Positions 34,547 through 43,008 of a DNA stretch of 64,000 nt are shown here, piece after piece. The first letter of the stretch is position 1, and each line of letters starts with the position of its first letter. Both the position numbers and the translations under genes were made by a program. The notes below the pieces were generated by a model. That model ran no database searches and had not been told where the DNA came from. It saw nothing but the letters and a program-made list of their open reading frames with translations. This stretch comes from Maricaulis sp034659015 (GTDB lineage: Bacteria > Pseudomonadota > Alphaproteobacteria > Caulobacterales > Maricaulaceae): contig JAYEGL010000012.1 of NCBI GenBank assembly GCA_034659015.1, positions 62,001-126,000 of the forward strand. Direction: 5' to 3'.

Positions 34547-34612
34547 GGCGAGCCGATTGACAAATACACCCTACGATTGAATTATTGCCTGGCAACAAGC
34601 GATGGGGCAGTC

Positions 34613-34975
34613 ATGAACCAGCGAAGTTACACGCTCGAGCTCACAACGCTCATTGCATCCCTCCCCGAAAACAACCGGTCCAACTTCCTCACAGCCTTCC
34701 AGGCCTCCGAAAAGAACCCCGTCATTCTCTTCGGCTTCAACATCTGGCTGGGATGGCTGGGTATCGACCGCTTCGTGGTCGGGGATGTCGTTGCCGGCAT
34801 CCTCAAACTGCTCACCTTCGGCGGTTTCGGCATCTGGCAGCTGGTCGACTGCTTCCTGATCGGCGGCCGCGCCCGCGAGAAGAATATCCAGCTGGCACGT
34901 CAGATGGCACATTCTTTCGAGCGCTCCGGCACTGCCGCTCCGCCCCCGGAGTTCGCACCGGAGGCATCGGCCTGA
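34613..34975 (+). CDS. TM2 domain membrane protein
   Basis: 120 residues. The TM2 domain (about 33-80) has two helices with the GFNIWLGWLGIDRFVVGD and GGFGIWQLVDCFLIGGRARE pattern: the first helix with its Gly-Asp turn, the second with a basic end. TM2 proteins occur widely, and their function is unknown in bacteria. The polar N-terminus and Ala/Pro tail are unremarkable. The ATG at 34613 follows GGGGCAG. It lies just after gcrA's terminator and converges on the GH5 gene, 7 bp away. Confidence 0.82.
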   Translation: MNQRSYTLELTTLIASLPENNRSNFLTAFQASEKNPVILFGFNIWLGWLGIDRFVVGDVVAGILKLLTFGGFGIWQLVDCFLIGGRAREKNIQLARQMAHSFERSGTAAPPPEFAPEASA

Positions 34976-34982
34976 CCGGGCT

Positions 34983-36023
34983 TCACGGCGTTGACGGCGC
35001 TCCGACAAGCGCGTCGCGCATTTCCGGGATCCAGGCTTCGGCGCGCCGGTCGTAGGCGCGCAAAGTCGTGCCGAACCCCCAATAGCACCAGGCCAGGCCG
35101 CGCGCTTCGGCCGCCTCGCGCACGGCGCCGGCCCAGCGCGCGCGCTGGTGTTCCGGCACCTCGTAGTAGACGCCGAACTCGCCGAGCAGGACGGGCACGT
35201 TCTGCGCCTGCGCATAGCGGGCGACAATGTCGAAATCCCGCGCCAGCCCGGCCTCGTCGGCCGGCCCGCCCCATTCCAGCCCCGTCCGGGGGCGATTGGC
35301 CCAGGGCGCACCCTGATGGGTGAAATCGAAGGGTGAATAATAGTGCACCGTGGTCATCACCCGCGGATCGTCCGCCGGCACCTCGGTCTGCACGAGGCCC
35401 TCGATATTGTTCCAGCGCGCCGAGGAGAGGATCACCCAGCGCTCCGCCGAGACGGACCGGATGACCGCAAGCAGGTGTTCATTGGTCGTGTTGACCCGGC
35501 TTGCCGGAACCTGCGCCGTCGGTTCGTTCAGAAGCTCGAAAACCAGGCTGTCAGGGTAGTCCGCATAATGCTCGGCCAGCTGCCGCCAGATCGCCGCGAG
35601 CTGCGGCAGGCGGCCTTGCGGGTCCTGCATGAAGGCTTCGAAATGGTGGACATCCAGGACAACGGACAGGCCGCGTGACAGCGCATGATCGATGATCGCG
35701 TCGACACGCGCCAGAACGGCCGGGTCGATCCGGTCGCCCGGTCCCAGATGAGCCGACCAGCGAACCGGCAGCCGGATGGTGTCGAACCCGGCGTCCGCGA
35801 TGGCGTCGATGTGGCGAAACTCGACCGTGTAGCCCCACTGCCCCTCGTACTCGGCCTCCAGCGCACCGGAGATGTTCATGCAACGCCGCATATCCGGGGC
35901 ATCGACATGCAGGCCGTCGCGATGACCGCCGGCCGGCAGTTCCAGCGCGGCCGATCCCGCCCCGCCGTCGCAGGCCGCAAGCAGCCCCGACATCATCACC
36001 GTACACAGCCAACCCGCCTTCAT
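34983..36023 (-). CDS. Glycoside hydrolase family 5 lipoprotein
   Basis: 346 residues. The lipobox LAAC gives an N-terminal lipoprotein signal, cleaved before Cys18. The rest is a GH5 (beta/alpha)8 barrel: the acid/base in FELLNEP is Glu167, the nucleophile in LLGEFGVYY is Glu282, and conserved positions are RLPVRW near strand 2 and HYYSPFDFTH near strand 6. GH5 cellulase-like enzymes cut beta-1,4 glucans or mannans; the exact substrate cannot be read. It is probably periplasmic or outer-membrane linked. It is convergent with the TM2 gene and stands alone. Confidence 0.92.
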   Translation of the reverse strand: MKAGWLCTVMMSGLLAACDGGAGSAALELPAGGHRDGLHVDAPDMRRCMNISGALEAEYEGQWGYTVEFRHIDAIADAGFDTIRLPVRWSAHLGPGDRIDPAVLARVDAIIDHALSRGLSVVLDVHHFEAFMQDPQGRLPQLAAIWRQLAEHYADYPDSLVFELLNEPTAQVPASRVNTTNEHLLAVIRSVSAERWVILSSARWNNIEGLVQTEVPADDPRVMTTVHYYSPFDFTHQGAPWANRPRTGLEWGGPADEAGLARDFDIVARYAQAQNVPVLLGEFGVYYEVPEHQRARWAGAVREAAEARGLAWCYWGFGTTLRAYDRRAEAWIPEMRDALVGAPSTP

Positions 36024-36097
36024 GACGCAGCCTCCCTCGACACCGGCAAGACTAGAGAGCGCCGCACGGGCTGTCGATTGAGCCCGTGCGGCGACCT

Positions 36098-36742
36098 CTA
36101 CCAGCCGACGGTGAAGCTGCGCCCGGCATGCGACCGGCTTTCCGCCTCGTCCATGATGGCCACGGCGAAGTCCTCGAGGGAGATCCTTGCATCGCCTTCG
36201 GGGCCGGTCACCAGCATGTCTGTCCCGAGACGATAGCGTCCGGTCCGGTGCCCGGGCTCCAGGGTCGCCGGCGGGCAGATGTGCGAACTCCGGCCATCGG
36301 CCTGGTCCAGAAACAGAGCGCGCTGGGCATGGCAGGCTTCGGCAATGGGCCGAACCGAGTCCGGCAGGAAACCCGGCCGGGTCAGCACCGTCCAGTCGGG
36401 CCGGTCGGGAAAGCGAAGGCTTGCCGCCCCGCCCACGACCAGCACCGGAACGCCGGTCTCGTACGCCGCCCGGAGCATGACATGCGTGTAGGCGACCAGA
36501 TCGGCTTCACGGCCTGCAGGCGGGCGCAGCGTCATCACGGCGACGTCCTGTCGCCGCAGGATCGCGCGTATCGCTTGCGCATCGCCCGCCTCAGAAAAGG
36601 CCGGTACAACGCTGTCCGGCAGTTCCACGGCGCGACCGGTGTGGCGGACCACACCGGTCACCCTGTGCCCCCGGGCCACCGCCTCCGCGACGACGCGCCG
36701 GCCGACAGCACCGGCTGCCCCAAAAACGGCAATCGCCTTCAT
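36098..36742 (-). CDS. NAD(P)-binding (YwnB-like) oxidoreductase
   Basis: 214 residues. The N-terminal Rossmann motif is VFGAAGAVGRRVVAEAVARG, the NmrA/BVR-B/YwnB pattern. The VLVVGGAASLRFPDRPDW stretch is the usual second conserved block. No catalytic YxxxK is clear, so this is an atypical SDR that could reduce a quinone or act as a redox sensor. It is the last gene of a three-gene operon (cyclase, EamA, this) and its start overlaps the EamA stop by 4 bp. Confidence 0.85.
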   Translation of the reverse strand: MKAIAVFGAAGAVGRRVVAEAVARGHRVTGVVRHTGRAVELPDSVVPAFSEAGDAQAIRAILRRQDVAVMTLRPPAGREADLVAYTHVMLRAAYETGVPVLVVGGAASLRFPDRPDWTVLTRPGFLPDSVRPIAEACHAQRALFLDQADGRSSHICPPATLEPGHRTGRYRLGTDMLVTGPEGDARISLEDFAVAIMDEAESRSHAGRSFTVGW

Positions 36743-37626
36743 GACACACTCCCGTGCTGCAGGGCTCGCAGTGCCACCGGCGTACGCGGCGTGCGCTGGC
36801 TGAGCCAGATGCTGCCCAGAACCAGCATGCCACCGCCGATCTGGACGGCATCGAGGTGTTCGCCGAGGACGACCCAGCCCAGCAGGGCCGCGCTGACCGG
36901 GCTGAGAAAGCCGAGCATGGTCGCCACGCCAGGTCCGAGCCGGGCGATACCGCGAAACCAGAGATAATAGGTCAGCGCTGCACCGATCAGTGCGAGATAG
37001 GCAAAGCCCGCCAAATTGGCCGGCGCGAGTGCCGGCAGGGGCGGTTCCAGCCACAGTGCGAGGGGCAGGAGAATGAGCCCGCCGGCCGTGAGCTGCCAGC
37101 CCGTCAATGTCAGCAGGGGAATCTGAGGGCCCCAGCGGCGCGTGAGCACGGTGCCGGCCGCCATCGACCCGGCCCCGCCGAGCGCGGCCGCGATTCCGAT
37201 CGGATCGAAGCCGGTGCCGGGCGACGCCAGGAGCAGGGCAATGCCGGCCAGCCCGCCCGCCGCGGCGAAGACAGCGGGGGGATGGATCCGTGTGCCCAGA
37301 GCCATCCGGGCCAGACCCAGCACGAGCAGCGGCTGGACTGCGCCGACTGTCGCCGCAATTCCGCCCGGCAGACGGTAGGCCGCCACAAAGAGACAGATCC
37401 AGAAAAGGGCGAAGTTCAGCGCGCCCAGCACGAAGGCGCGGCCCCACCAATCGCCAGCCGGCAGGCGCCGGACGAGCAGGAGCAGGAGCAGTCCGGCCGG
37501 CAGGGCCCGCAACAGGGCCAGCGTCACCGGGTAGCCCTCCGGCAGCCACTGGGTCGTCACCAGATAGGTGCTGCCCCAGATCGCCGGCGCCAGGGCGGTC
37601 AGAAGAAGATCGAAACTCCGCGACAT
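36739..37626 (-). CDS. EamA/RhaT family drug/metabolite transporter
   Basis: 295 residues, ten helices in two five-helix halves: the first with PAIWGSTYLVTTQWLPEG, the second with AYLALIGAALTYYLWFRGIA and LGFLSPVSAALLGWVVLGEH. EamA proteins export small metabolites or amino acids. The start at 37626 (MSRSFDLLLTALAPAIWG) removes a 15-residue basic lead-in seen from an earlier ATG. Its neighbours (a cyclase and an oxidoreductase) and the divergent LysR gene suggest a small catabolic or detoxification operon. Confidence 0.9.
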   Translation of the reverse strand: MSRSFDLLLTALAPAIWGSTYLVTTQWLPEGYPVTLALLRALPAGLLLLLLVRRLPAGDWWGRAFVLGALNFALFWICLFVAAYRLPGGIAATVGAVQPLLVLGLARMALGTRIHPPAVFAAAGGLAGIALLLASPGTGFDPIGIAAALGGAGSMAAGTVLTRRWGPQIPLLTLTGWQLTAGGLILLPLALWLEPPLPALAPANLAGFAYLALIGAALTYYLWFRGIARLGPGVATMLGFLSPVSAALLGWVVLGEHLDAVQIGGGMLVLGSIWLSQRTPRTPVALRALQHGSVS

Positions 37627-37630
37627 TGCG

Positions 37631-38605
37631 CTACTCCACCGGCAGGGCAACGGGCCGCATCGGCGCGGCATCCGCGCCGCGCAGTTTCAGCGAGCCGCCG
37701 ATGAAGGCGAATTCGTGGATGCCGTCGCGCGCCAGAGCCTCCAGATTGACCAGCTCCATGATCGGGACGCCGTGCTGGGCCAGCATGTAGGTGTGCAGCG
37801 GCACGTAGTTTCCCGGCACTTCGGACGGGAAGGCTTCCAGGCTGAGATTGTCCGCACCGACGATCATCGCACCGGATTCCTCGACCAGAAAGCGGGCCGC
37901 CTCCATGCCCAGCCCCGGCGGGTTCGCCATGTACTGCGCGGCCGTTTCGTAGTCCTGCATGCGGCCGGTACGGATGAGCACGACATCGCCGCGCTGCAAT
38001 TGCACGTCCTGACGCGCGAGCGCCCGCTGCAGATCGTCACGTGTGATGCGATAACCATCGCCCAGCCGGTCCGCGCCGAGCGAGGCCGGCACATCGATCA
38101 TCACGCCGCGCGCGATAATGGGCGGGATGGTCTCCGCACCCGTGACCTGCCAACCCCGGTCGCCCAGATGCTCGTCGGCGGAAAACCCGTTCCAGATCTG
38201 TCCGTCGACGCCGAAATGGTTCAGCGCATCGATATGCGTGCCGGTGTGCGTGTACATCGAGATCGCCGCGCCGGTGTAGGAGACATGGGCGTTCTGCTCG
38301 GCTCCCGTGCCCAGCGGGTCGTCGACCGCAGTACCCCGGGGCGTGTGCGTCATCCAGATCCGGTAGTGCGGATCTCCGGCGGCCTGCCAGCTGGGCATGC
38401 CGATGAAGTATTCAACCGACAGATCATAGGCTCGCCCGCCGGAAATCCGGGACAGGATGGCCGCCCGCGTCGCGTCGGTCATCAGGTTCAACCGCCCCAG
38501 CTCGTCATCGGGACCCCAGGGACTGGCTCCAACCGTGTCCTGGGCAAAGGCCGGTGCAAGGGCGATCAGGGGCGCCATCAGGCCGGCAATCATGGAATGT
38601 CTCAT
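37631..38605 (-). CDS. Cyclase family (kynurenine-formamidase-like) secreted protein
   Basis: 324 residues. A signal peptide (MRHSMIAGLMAPLIALAPAFA) precedes the cyclase domain: the metal-binding motif HTGTHIDALNHF carries the HxGTHxD pattern, and DVVLIRTGRMQDYETAA and SGAMIVGADNLSLEAFP are typical downstream positions. The family hydrolyses amides such as N-formylkynurenine or related lactams. It is the first gene of an operon with EamA (4 bp gap) and the NAD(P)-binding protein. A signal peptide on a cyclase suggests periplasmic hydrolysis. Confidence 0.85.
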   Translation of the reverse strand: MRHSMIAGLMAPLIALAPAFAQDTVGASPWGPDDELGRLNLMTDATRAAILSRISGGRAYDLSVEYFIGMPSWQAAGDPHYRIWMTHTPRGTAVDDPLGTGAEQNAHVSYTGAAISMYTHTGTHIDALNHFGVDGQIWNGFSADEHLGDRGWQVTGAETIPPIIARGVMIDVPASLGADRLGDGYRITRDDLQRALARQDVQLQRGDVVLIRTGRMQDYETAAQYMANPPGLGMEAARFLVEESGAMIVGADNLSLEAFPSEVPGNYVPLHTYMLAQHGVPIMELVNLEALARDGIHEFAFIGGSLKLRGADAAPMRPVALPVE

Positions 38606-38624
38606 TTCGTCCTCCGGAAAGTGT

Positions 38625-38642
38625 CGCCGGCTTGATCCGGCG
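38625..38642. promoter_or_regulatory. Palindrome in the LysR/cyclase divergent promoter
   Basis: CGCCGG (38625-38630), CTTGAT, CCGGCG (38637-38642): perfect 6-bp arms in the 110 bp between the divergent LysR and cyclase starts. A plausible LysR operator, although I do not see the usual T-N11-A layout around it. Confidence 0.35.
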
Positions 38643-38715
38643 TTTCCGTATTTATTCGTTCGCCAACGGAGACAAAGGCGGTATTATCAACATGTCTTTT
38701 TACCGAGAGTGAACA

Positions 38716-39627
38716 ATGGAGAAGTTTCGCAGCCTGCAGATCTTCCGGCGTGTCGTGGAACTGAACGGGTTCAGCGCCGCGGCCCGGGATCTGGACATCT
38801 CCAATGCAGGCGTGTCCAAGGCCGTCAGTGCACTGGAAGCGGAACTGGGCGCCCAGCTGCTGATCCGGACCACGCGCAAGCTGCGGCTGACCGATACCGG
38901 GCAGGCCTATTTCGATCGTGCTGTGGAAATACTCGAAGCGCTCGAACAGGCCGACCAGGTTGCCAGCCAGTCCGATGCCTCGCCACGCGGCCGCCTGCGG
39001 ATCACCGCCCCCATGTCCTTCGGCCTGACCGACCTTGCCAGGCGCCTGCCCCGGTTCCAGCAACGCTATCCGGACCTGATGCTCGACATCGACTTCAACG
39101 ACCGGCCGGTGGACCTTGTGGAGGACGGATTCGATATCGCCCTGCGCGGCAGCGGCCCTCTGCCCGACTCCAGCCTGAAGGCCCGGCGCCTGCGCCCGAT
39201 CGAGCGCATGCTGTGTGCGTCCGCGGCCTATCTGGACCGCCACGGTCACCCGGAAACGCCCGATGCCCTGCGCGGACACAACTGTCTGGTCTTCACCATG
39301 AGTGCGCAGCCGAACACCTGGACCTTCCGGCAGGACGGCAGGGTGGAAGATGTCGTGGTGTCGGGCAATCAACGCGCCAACAACTCGATCGCCCTGCGTA
39401 TTGCAGCCCTTGCCGGTTGCGGCATTGCGCTATTGCCCGACTTTGTCGCCGCGACGCCTATCGCGAGCGGACAGCTTGTACGGGTGCTGCCGGACTGGCA
39501 CGTCGACCGGCAGCACATCCACGCTGTTTATCCCGCACACCGCGAATCGGCGCCCAAGGTGCGCGTTTTCATCGACTTCCTCGTCGCCGAATACCGGTCC
39601 GGCCCGGCGTTGACGTCGCAAGCATAG
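38716..39627 (+). CDS. LysR-family regulator (divergent to the cyclase operon)
   Basis: 303 residues. The N-terminal HTH has MEKFRSLQIFRRVVELNGFS followed by AARDLDISNAGVSKAVSALE, the CrgA/DmlR-type LysR pattern. The effector domain begins near residue 90 with RGRLRITAPMSFG. It is transcribed divergently from the cyclase-EamA-oxidoreductase operon, the classical arrangement in which a LysR protein controls its neighbour. The inducer is unknown. Confidence 0.93.
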   Translation: MEKFRSLQIFRRVVELNGFSAAARDLDISNAGVSKAVSALEAELGAQLLIRTTRKLRLTDTGQAYFDRAVEILEALEQADQVASQSDASPRGRLRITAPMSFGLTDLARRLPRFQQRYPDLMLDIDFNDRPVDLVEDGFDIALRGSGPLPDSSLKARRLRPIERMLCASAAYLDRHGHPETPDALRGHNCLVFTMSAQPNTWTFRQDGRVEDVVVSGNQRANNSIALRIAALAGCGIALLPDFVAATPIASGQLVRVLPDWHVDRQHIHAVYPAHRESAPKVRVFIDFLVAEYRSGPALTSQA

Positions 39628-39796
39628 CGCCCGGGCGGAGACGCAGCTCGGCCGGCCTGGTGTCCATGGCAACCATCCGGCGGGACCCGGGACACTCATT
39701 CCATAGGGATTAACTATTATTTGGATGGCATAATTGAATTAGAAGCCATGGAAACAAGCCTCCAAATCCTGAGCGGCTACAGATCAAGGAGACACA

Positions 39797-40528
39797 ATGA
39801 AACACATACTTGCTGGCCTGCTGGTGGCGTCAGCCACGGCCGGGACCGCCTTTGCGGATGAGTGGGGGTATGCCGGTGCCGGCGCGCCCGAGAACTGGGG
39901 ATCGCTGTCGCCGGATTATGCGGTTTGCAGCGCCGGGACACAGCAAAGCCCGGTGGACCTGGTTCCGGGCATCGTCGCCGACGGCGTGCGGCCCGAACTC
40001 AGCTTCGCGGACGTTTCCGGTGTGGAGGCGGAACGCAATGCGCACGGGGTGACCTATCACGTGCCCGAAGGGTCGGCGCACCTCACCCTGAACGGCCAGA
40101 GCTTCGACCTGCTGCAGTTCCACTTTCACGCCGAGTCCGAGCACTGGGTGGAGGGTGAAGCCTATCCGCTGGAAGTCCATTTCGTGACGGCAAGCGAGGG
40201 CAAGCTGGCCGTGGTCGGCGTTCTGTTCGAACGCGGCGAGGCCAACGCCACAGTCGATACGCTGTGGGATGCGATCGGACCGGCCGGCGAACGCCGGGAC
40301 ATCGACGCAACGATCAGCCTGAGCGATCTGCTGCCGCAGGCCCCGTCCGCCTTTAGGTATGAAGGATCGCTGACGACGCCGCCGTGCTCGGAAATCGTGT
40401 CCTGGACGGTATTCACCACGCCGTTGAGCGTTTCGGATGCCCAGATCGAGGCCTTCGTCGATGCCGTCGGCGAAAACGCCCGTCCGCCGCAGCCCCTCAA
40501 TCGGCGCTACATCCTGCTCGACAACTGA
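39797..40528 (+). CDS. Alpha-carbonic anhydrase, periplasmic
   Basis: 243 residues. A cleavable signal peptide ends at AFA/D (residue 20). The alpha-class fold is clear: the zinc ligands are His109 and His111 in QFHFHAESEH and His128 in LEVHFV. TTPPCSEIVSW is the C-terminal signature. It interconverts CO2 and bicarbonate in the periplasm. It ends 60 bp before the sbtB stop on the opposite strand, with a terminator between. It forms a functional unit with the SbtA/SbtB genes: bicarbonate made here could be imported by SbtA. Confidence 0.96.
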   Translation: MKHILAGLLVASATAGTAFADEWGYAGAGAPENWGSLSPDYAVCSAGTQQSPVDLVPGIVADGVRPELSFADVSGVEAERNAHGVTYHVPEGSAHLTLNGQSFDLLQFHFHAESEHWVEGEAYPLEVHFVTASEGKLAVVGVLFERGEANATVDTLWDAIGPAGERRDIDATISLSDLLPQAPSAFRYEGSLTTPPCSEIVSWTVFTTPLSVSDAQIEAFVDAVGENARPPQPLNRRYILLDN

Positions 40529-40550
40529 GTCTCACACCTCCCGGACCTGG

Positions 40551-40580
40551 CGGGCGCACCTGTTCGGGTGCGCCCGTTTT
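40551..40580. terminator. Terminator between the carbonic anhydrase and sbtB genes
   Basis: CGGGCGCACC, loop TGTTC, complementary GGGTGCGCCCG and TTTT. It follows the carbonic anhydrase stop by about 22 bp. Confidence 0.85.
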
Positions 40581-40589
40581 CTTTGCCGG

Positions 40590-40895
40590 TCAGCGCTCGC
40601 ACACCGATACGGAATAGCTCACGGCATCGCCGTTCAGCCGCTCCAGTTCTTCGCCCAGGCCCGCCCGCACCCGGTCCGCCTGTTCATGCGGCACGGCGAA
40701 CAGGACCAGCATCCGGCGGCCGGACGCCGTGATCTGGCCCGCCCGGCTCCAGCGTCCCTCGCCAGTCCGCCCGGAATGCGCGGACACCACGGCCCAGCGT
40801 TCCACGCCGAGCGCCTCGATACAGGTTTCGAGCCGCTCGACCTGAACGGCATCGACTTCCAGTTCGAAGCGAAGACAGTTGGACCAGTCGGTCAT
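40590..40895 (-). CDS. sbtB: SbtB-type PII-like protein
   Basis: 101 residues with the ferredoxin-like PII fold: an N-terminal strand LRFELEVDAVQVERLETCIE, a T-loop region (SAHSGRTGEGRWSRAGQIT) and the final strand DAVSYSVSV. SbtB proteins bind adenine nucleotides (cAMP, AMP, ADP) and regulate SbtA bicarbonate uptake in cyanobacteria. Its ATG overlaps the SbtA stop by 4 bp, so the pair is translationally coupled. Assignment rests on the SbtA partner and the PII-like fold; the cyanobacterial C-terminal CGxxGC motif is absent (it ends SVCER), so redox control of that type is not expected. Confidence 0.78.
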   Translation of the reverse strand: MTDWSNCLRFELEVDAVQVERLETCIEALGVERWAVVSAHSGRTGEGRWSRAGQITASGRRMLVLFAVPHEQADRVRAGLGEELERLNGDAVSYSVSVCER

Positions 40896-41860
40896 TGAAC
40901 GCCTCCTAGTGCGCGTTGTGCCAGCGTGAAGTAGAGCGGGATTCCGATCAGCAGGTTGAACGGGAATGTTATGCCCAGCGACAGGGTCAGCGAGAGGGCG
41001 GGCTGCGCCCTTGGCAGGGCAAGCCGCATGGCGGCCGGCACGGCAATGTAGGATGCCGATGCCGCGAGCGTCATGAGAAGGGCCGTATTGCCCGGCGGCA
41101 TCGACAGAACATAACCGATCGCCAGGGCAATCGCTGCGGCCAGCACCGGCATGCCGATCCCGTGGAGCACAACACCCGGCCTCATCTTGCGGCCGTGTTC
41201 CAGCAGTCCGCGCCCCGCAATCAGGCCCATGTCGAGCAAGAACAGGCACAGCACACCCCGGAAGGCATCGACAAACAGCGGCGAGACCGCTGCCATGCCC
41301 GCCTCTCCGGACACCCAGCCGAGCGCGAATGCCCCGAGAAGGAGCACGATGGACCCGTTGGTCAACGGCTCGACCAGGCGCAGGCCGCCGGTCCGGCCGG
41401 CCGAGCCCGCCAGCAGGAGGCCCGTGAGAATGGCGGGCGCTTCCATTGCTGCGGCCACGGCGACCATGGCGCCGCTGGTGCCGAGCCCCAGCATCCGGGC
41501 CGCATCCGAGGCGGCGATGAATGTGACGATCGATATCGACCCGTAGTGGGCCGCGATCGCCGCCATGTCGACACGGGGCAGCGCCGTCGTGCTCCGCAAC
41601 AGCGCGAAGCTGAGGACCGGCAGCGCGGCAGACAACGCCACGCCGGCCACCAGGACCGGGATCACGTCGATCAGGCTGGCGCGGGCCATCTCGGCGCCGC
41701 CCTTGAAGCCGATCGCCATGATGAGAAAGAGCGACAGGCCCTTGGCGAAGGACTCGGGGAATTTGAGGTCGGACCGGATGAAGGCGGCAAACAGTCCGAG
41801 AATGAAAAACAGGACGGGCGGCGAGGCCAGCGTGGCGAGCGCGATGGAGCCGTGTTCCAA
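40892..41860 (-). CDS. sbtA: SbtA-type sodium-dependent bicarbonate transporter (DUF897)
   Basis: 322 residues, about ten helices. The signature stretches are AAHYGSISIVTFIAASDAAR in the first half and LTLSLGITFPFNLLIGIPLY in the second, both characteristic of the SbtA/DUF897 family. SbtA is a high-affinity Na+/HCO3- symporter in cyanobacteria; bacterial homologs import bicarbonate or related small carboxylates. The start is TTG at 41860 (MEHGSIALATLASPP); I see no ATG that keeps the first helix, and the ribosome-binding site is weak. It is divergent from an OxyR-type LysR gene, with 198 bp between. Confidence 0.85.
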   Translation of the reverse strand: MEHGSIALATLASPPVLFFILGLFAAFIRSDLKFPESFAKGLSLFLIMAIGFKGGAEMARASLIDVIPVLVAGVALSAALPVLSFALLRSTTALPRVDMAAIAAHYGSISIVTFIAASDAARMLGLGTSGAMVAVAAAMEAPAILTGLLLAGSAGRTGGLRLVEPLTNGSIVLLLGAFALGWVSGEAGMAAVSPLFVDAFRGVLCLFLLDMGLIAGRGLLEHGRKMRPGVVLHGIGMPVLAAAIALAIGYVLSMPPGNTALLMTLAASASYIAVPAAMRLALPRAQPALSLTLSLGITFPFNLLIGIPLYFTLAQRALGGVQ

Positions 41861-42007
41861 AAGTCCAACCCTTTTGACGAGACATGTCCGGCAACCGCCC
41901 CGAGGGGCGCAGGCGGCTGCCGGACCGATCTCTGCGCCGGATCCCGGAAGACCGGGATGCAGGGGCCGGCAGCAGAGGCGAGTGGGACCGCTCTAGACGC
42001 CGAATTT

Positions 42008-42034
42008 GATAAATGGAAATATATGGAAATTATC
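42008..42034. promoter_or_regulatory. Candidate LysR operator: ATGGAAAT direct repeat in a GATAA/TTATC palindrome
   Basis: ATGGAAAT occurs at 42013-42020 and 42023-42030, exactly one helical turn apart, inside the inverted repeat GATAA (42008-42012)/TTATC (42030-42034). The segment is AT-rich in an otherwise GC-rich window and lies between the divergent sbtA and LysR genes. A similar ATGGAAAC sits 42 bp before the carbonic anhydrase start (39748-39755). Confidence 0.5.
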
Positions 42035-42058
42035 ATTTTAGTAGGAAAAAGCTATTTT

Positions 42059-42976
42059 ATGCGCCCGACGTTCCGGCAGCTGGAATACCTGGTCGCGATC
42101 GACGACACGGGGCGGTTTTCCAGCGCCGCCCACAGCATGCATGTCAGCCAGCCCAGCCTCTCTGCGCAGGTCGCCGAAGCGGAGAGCCATCTCGGATTCA
42201 AGGTGTTCGAACGCGGCCGTCACGGCGCAGTCGCCACGCCCCTCGGCCGTGAATTGCTCACCCGTGCACGCGAGGTGCTGCACTCCATGTCCGACATCAA
42301 GCGCCTGGCGCAATACGGCTGCGACGGCCTCGTCGGACAGGTTCGCCTGGGCGTGCTGCCCACGATCGGCCCCTACCTGCTACCGCGCTGCACGGCGCAG
42401 CTTCATGCCCGCTATCCCCAGCTGCGCCTGTCGATTCGCGAGGAATCGTCCGTGGTGCTCAACCAGACGCTCAGCGAGGGGCGCATGGATGTCGTGATAT
42501 CGGCGCCCGAAGACCATCCCGGCTGCATCAGCGAACCGCTCTTTCAGGAACGCCTGTGGATTGCGGTCCCGCCCGACGATCCACTCGCCGGCGCACGCAC
42601 GCCGGTCGATCTGGCGCAGCTCACGGGACGCGCCTTCCTGACGCTGGGTCTCGGGCACCGTCTCAACAAACTCGTCGCGGAACTGGCCGAGCGCTCGGGC
42701 GGGCATCTGCCCGCCGACTATGAAGGAACGAGCCTCGACGCGATCCGCCACATGGCGGCACTCGGGGCCGGCCTCGCCGTCCTGCCCGAACTCTATGTGC
42801 GATGCGAGGCGGAACGCGACAACAGCCTCGTATTCAGACGGATCGACGATCCGGACGCGCAACGGGACATCGCGCTGATCTGGCGGCAAGGCTCGCCCCT
42901 GTCGACCGGGTTTTCGGCCGTCGCCGGCATCATGCGCGACGCGGCCCGGACGGCCCTGGCCACGCGGCCGGACTGA
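42059..42976 (+). CDS. OxyR-subfamily LysR regulator lacking redox cysteines
   Basis: 305 residues. The HTH is the OxyR kind: FRQLEYLVAIDDTGRFSSAA, then MHVSQPSLSAQVAEAESHLG. The effector domain has LGLGHRLNKLVAELAERSGG where E. coli OxyR has GHC199 and Cys208; here Arg201 replaces the first and the second position is not Cys, so the peroxide switch is missing. It is divergent from sbtA, so it probably senses a carbon or nutrient signal instead. The start ATG at 42059 begins MRPTFRQLEYL; an upstream in-frame ATG adds a non-conserved stretch. Confidence 0.88.
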   Translation: MRPTFRQLEYLVAIDDTGRFSSAAHSMHVSQPSLSAQVAEAESHLGFKVFERGRHGAVATPLGRELLTRAREVLHSMSDIKRLAQYGCDGLVGQVRLGVLPTIGPYLLPRCTAQLHARYPQLRLSIREESSVVLNQTLSEGRMDVVISAPEDHPGCISEPLFQERLWIAVPPDDPLAGARTPVDLAQLTGRAFLTLGLGHRLNKLVAELAERSGGHLPADYEGTSLDAIRHMAALGAGLAVLPELYVRCEAERDNSLVFRRIDDPDAQRDIALIWRQGSPLSTGFSAVAGIMRDAARTALATRPD

Positions 42977-43008
42977 CCGGCAGCGCCGCCCGGCACATCC
43001 ACCGCCGC

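Noticed and set aside
41861..42058. A riboswitch or leader in the sbtA/LysR divergent region
   Set aside because: The left part is GC-rich without a clear conserved stem set; only the AT-rich palindrome/direct repeat was convincing.
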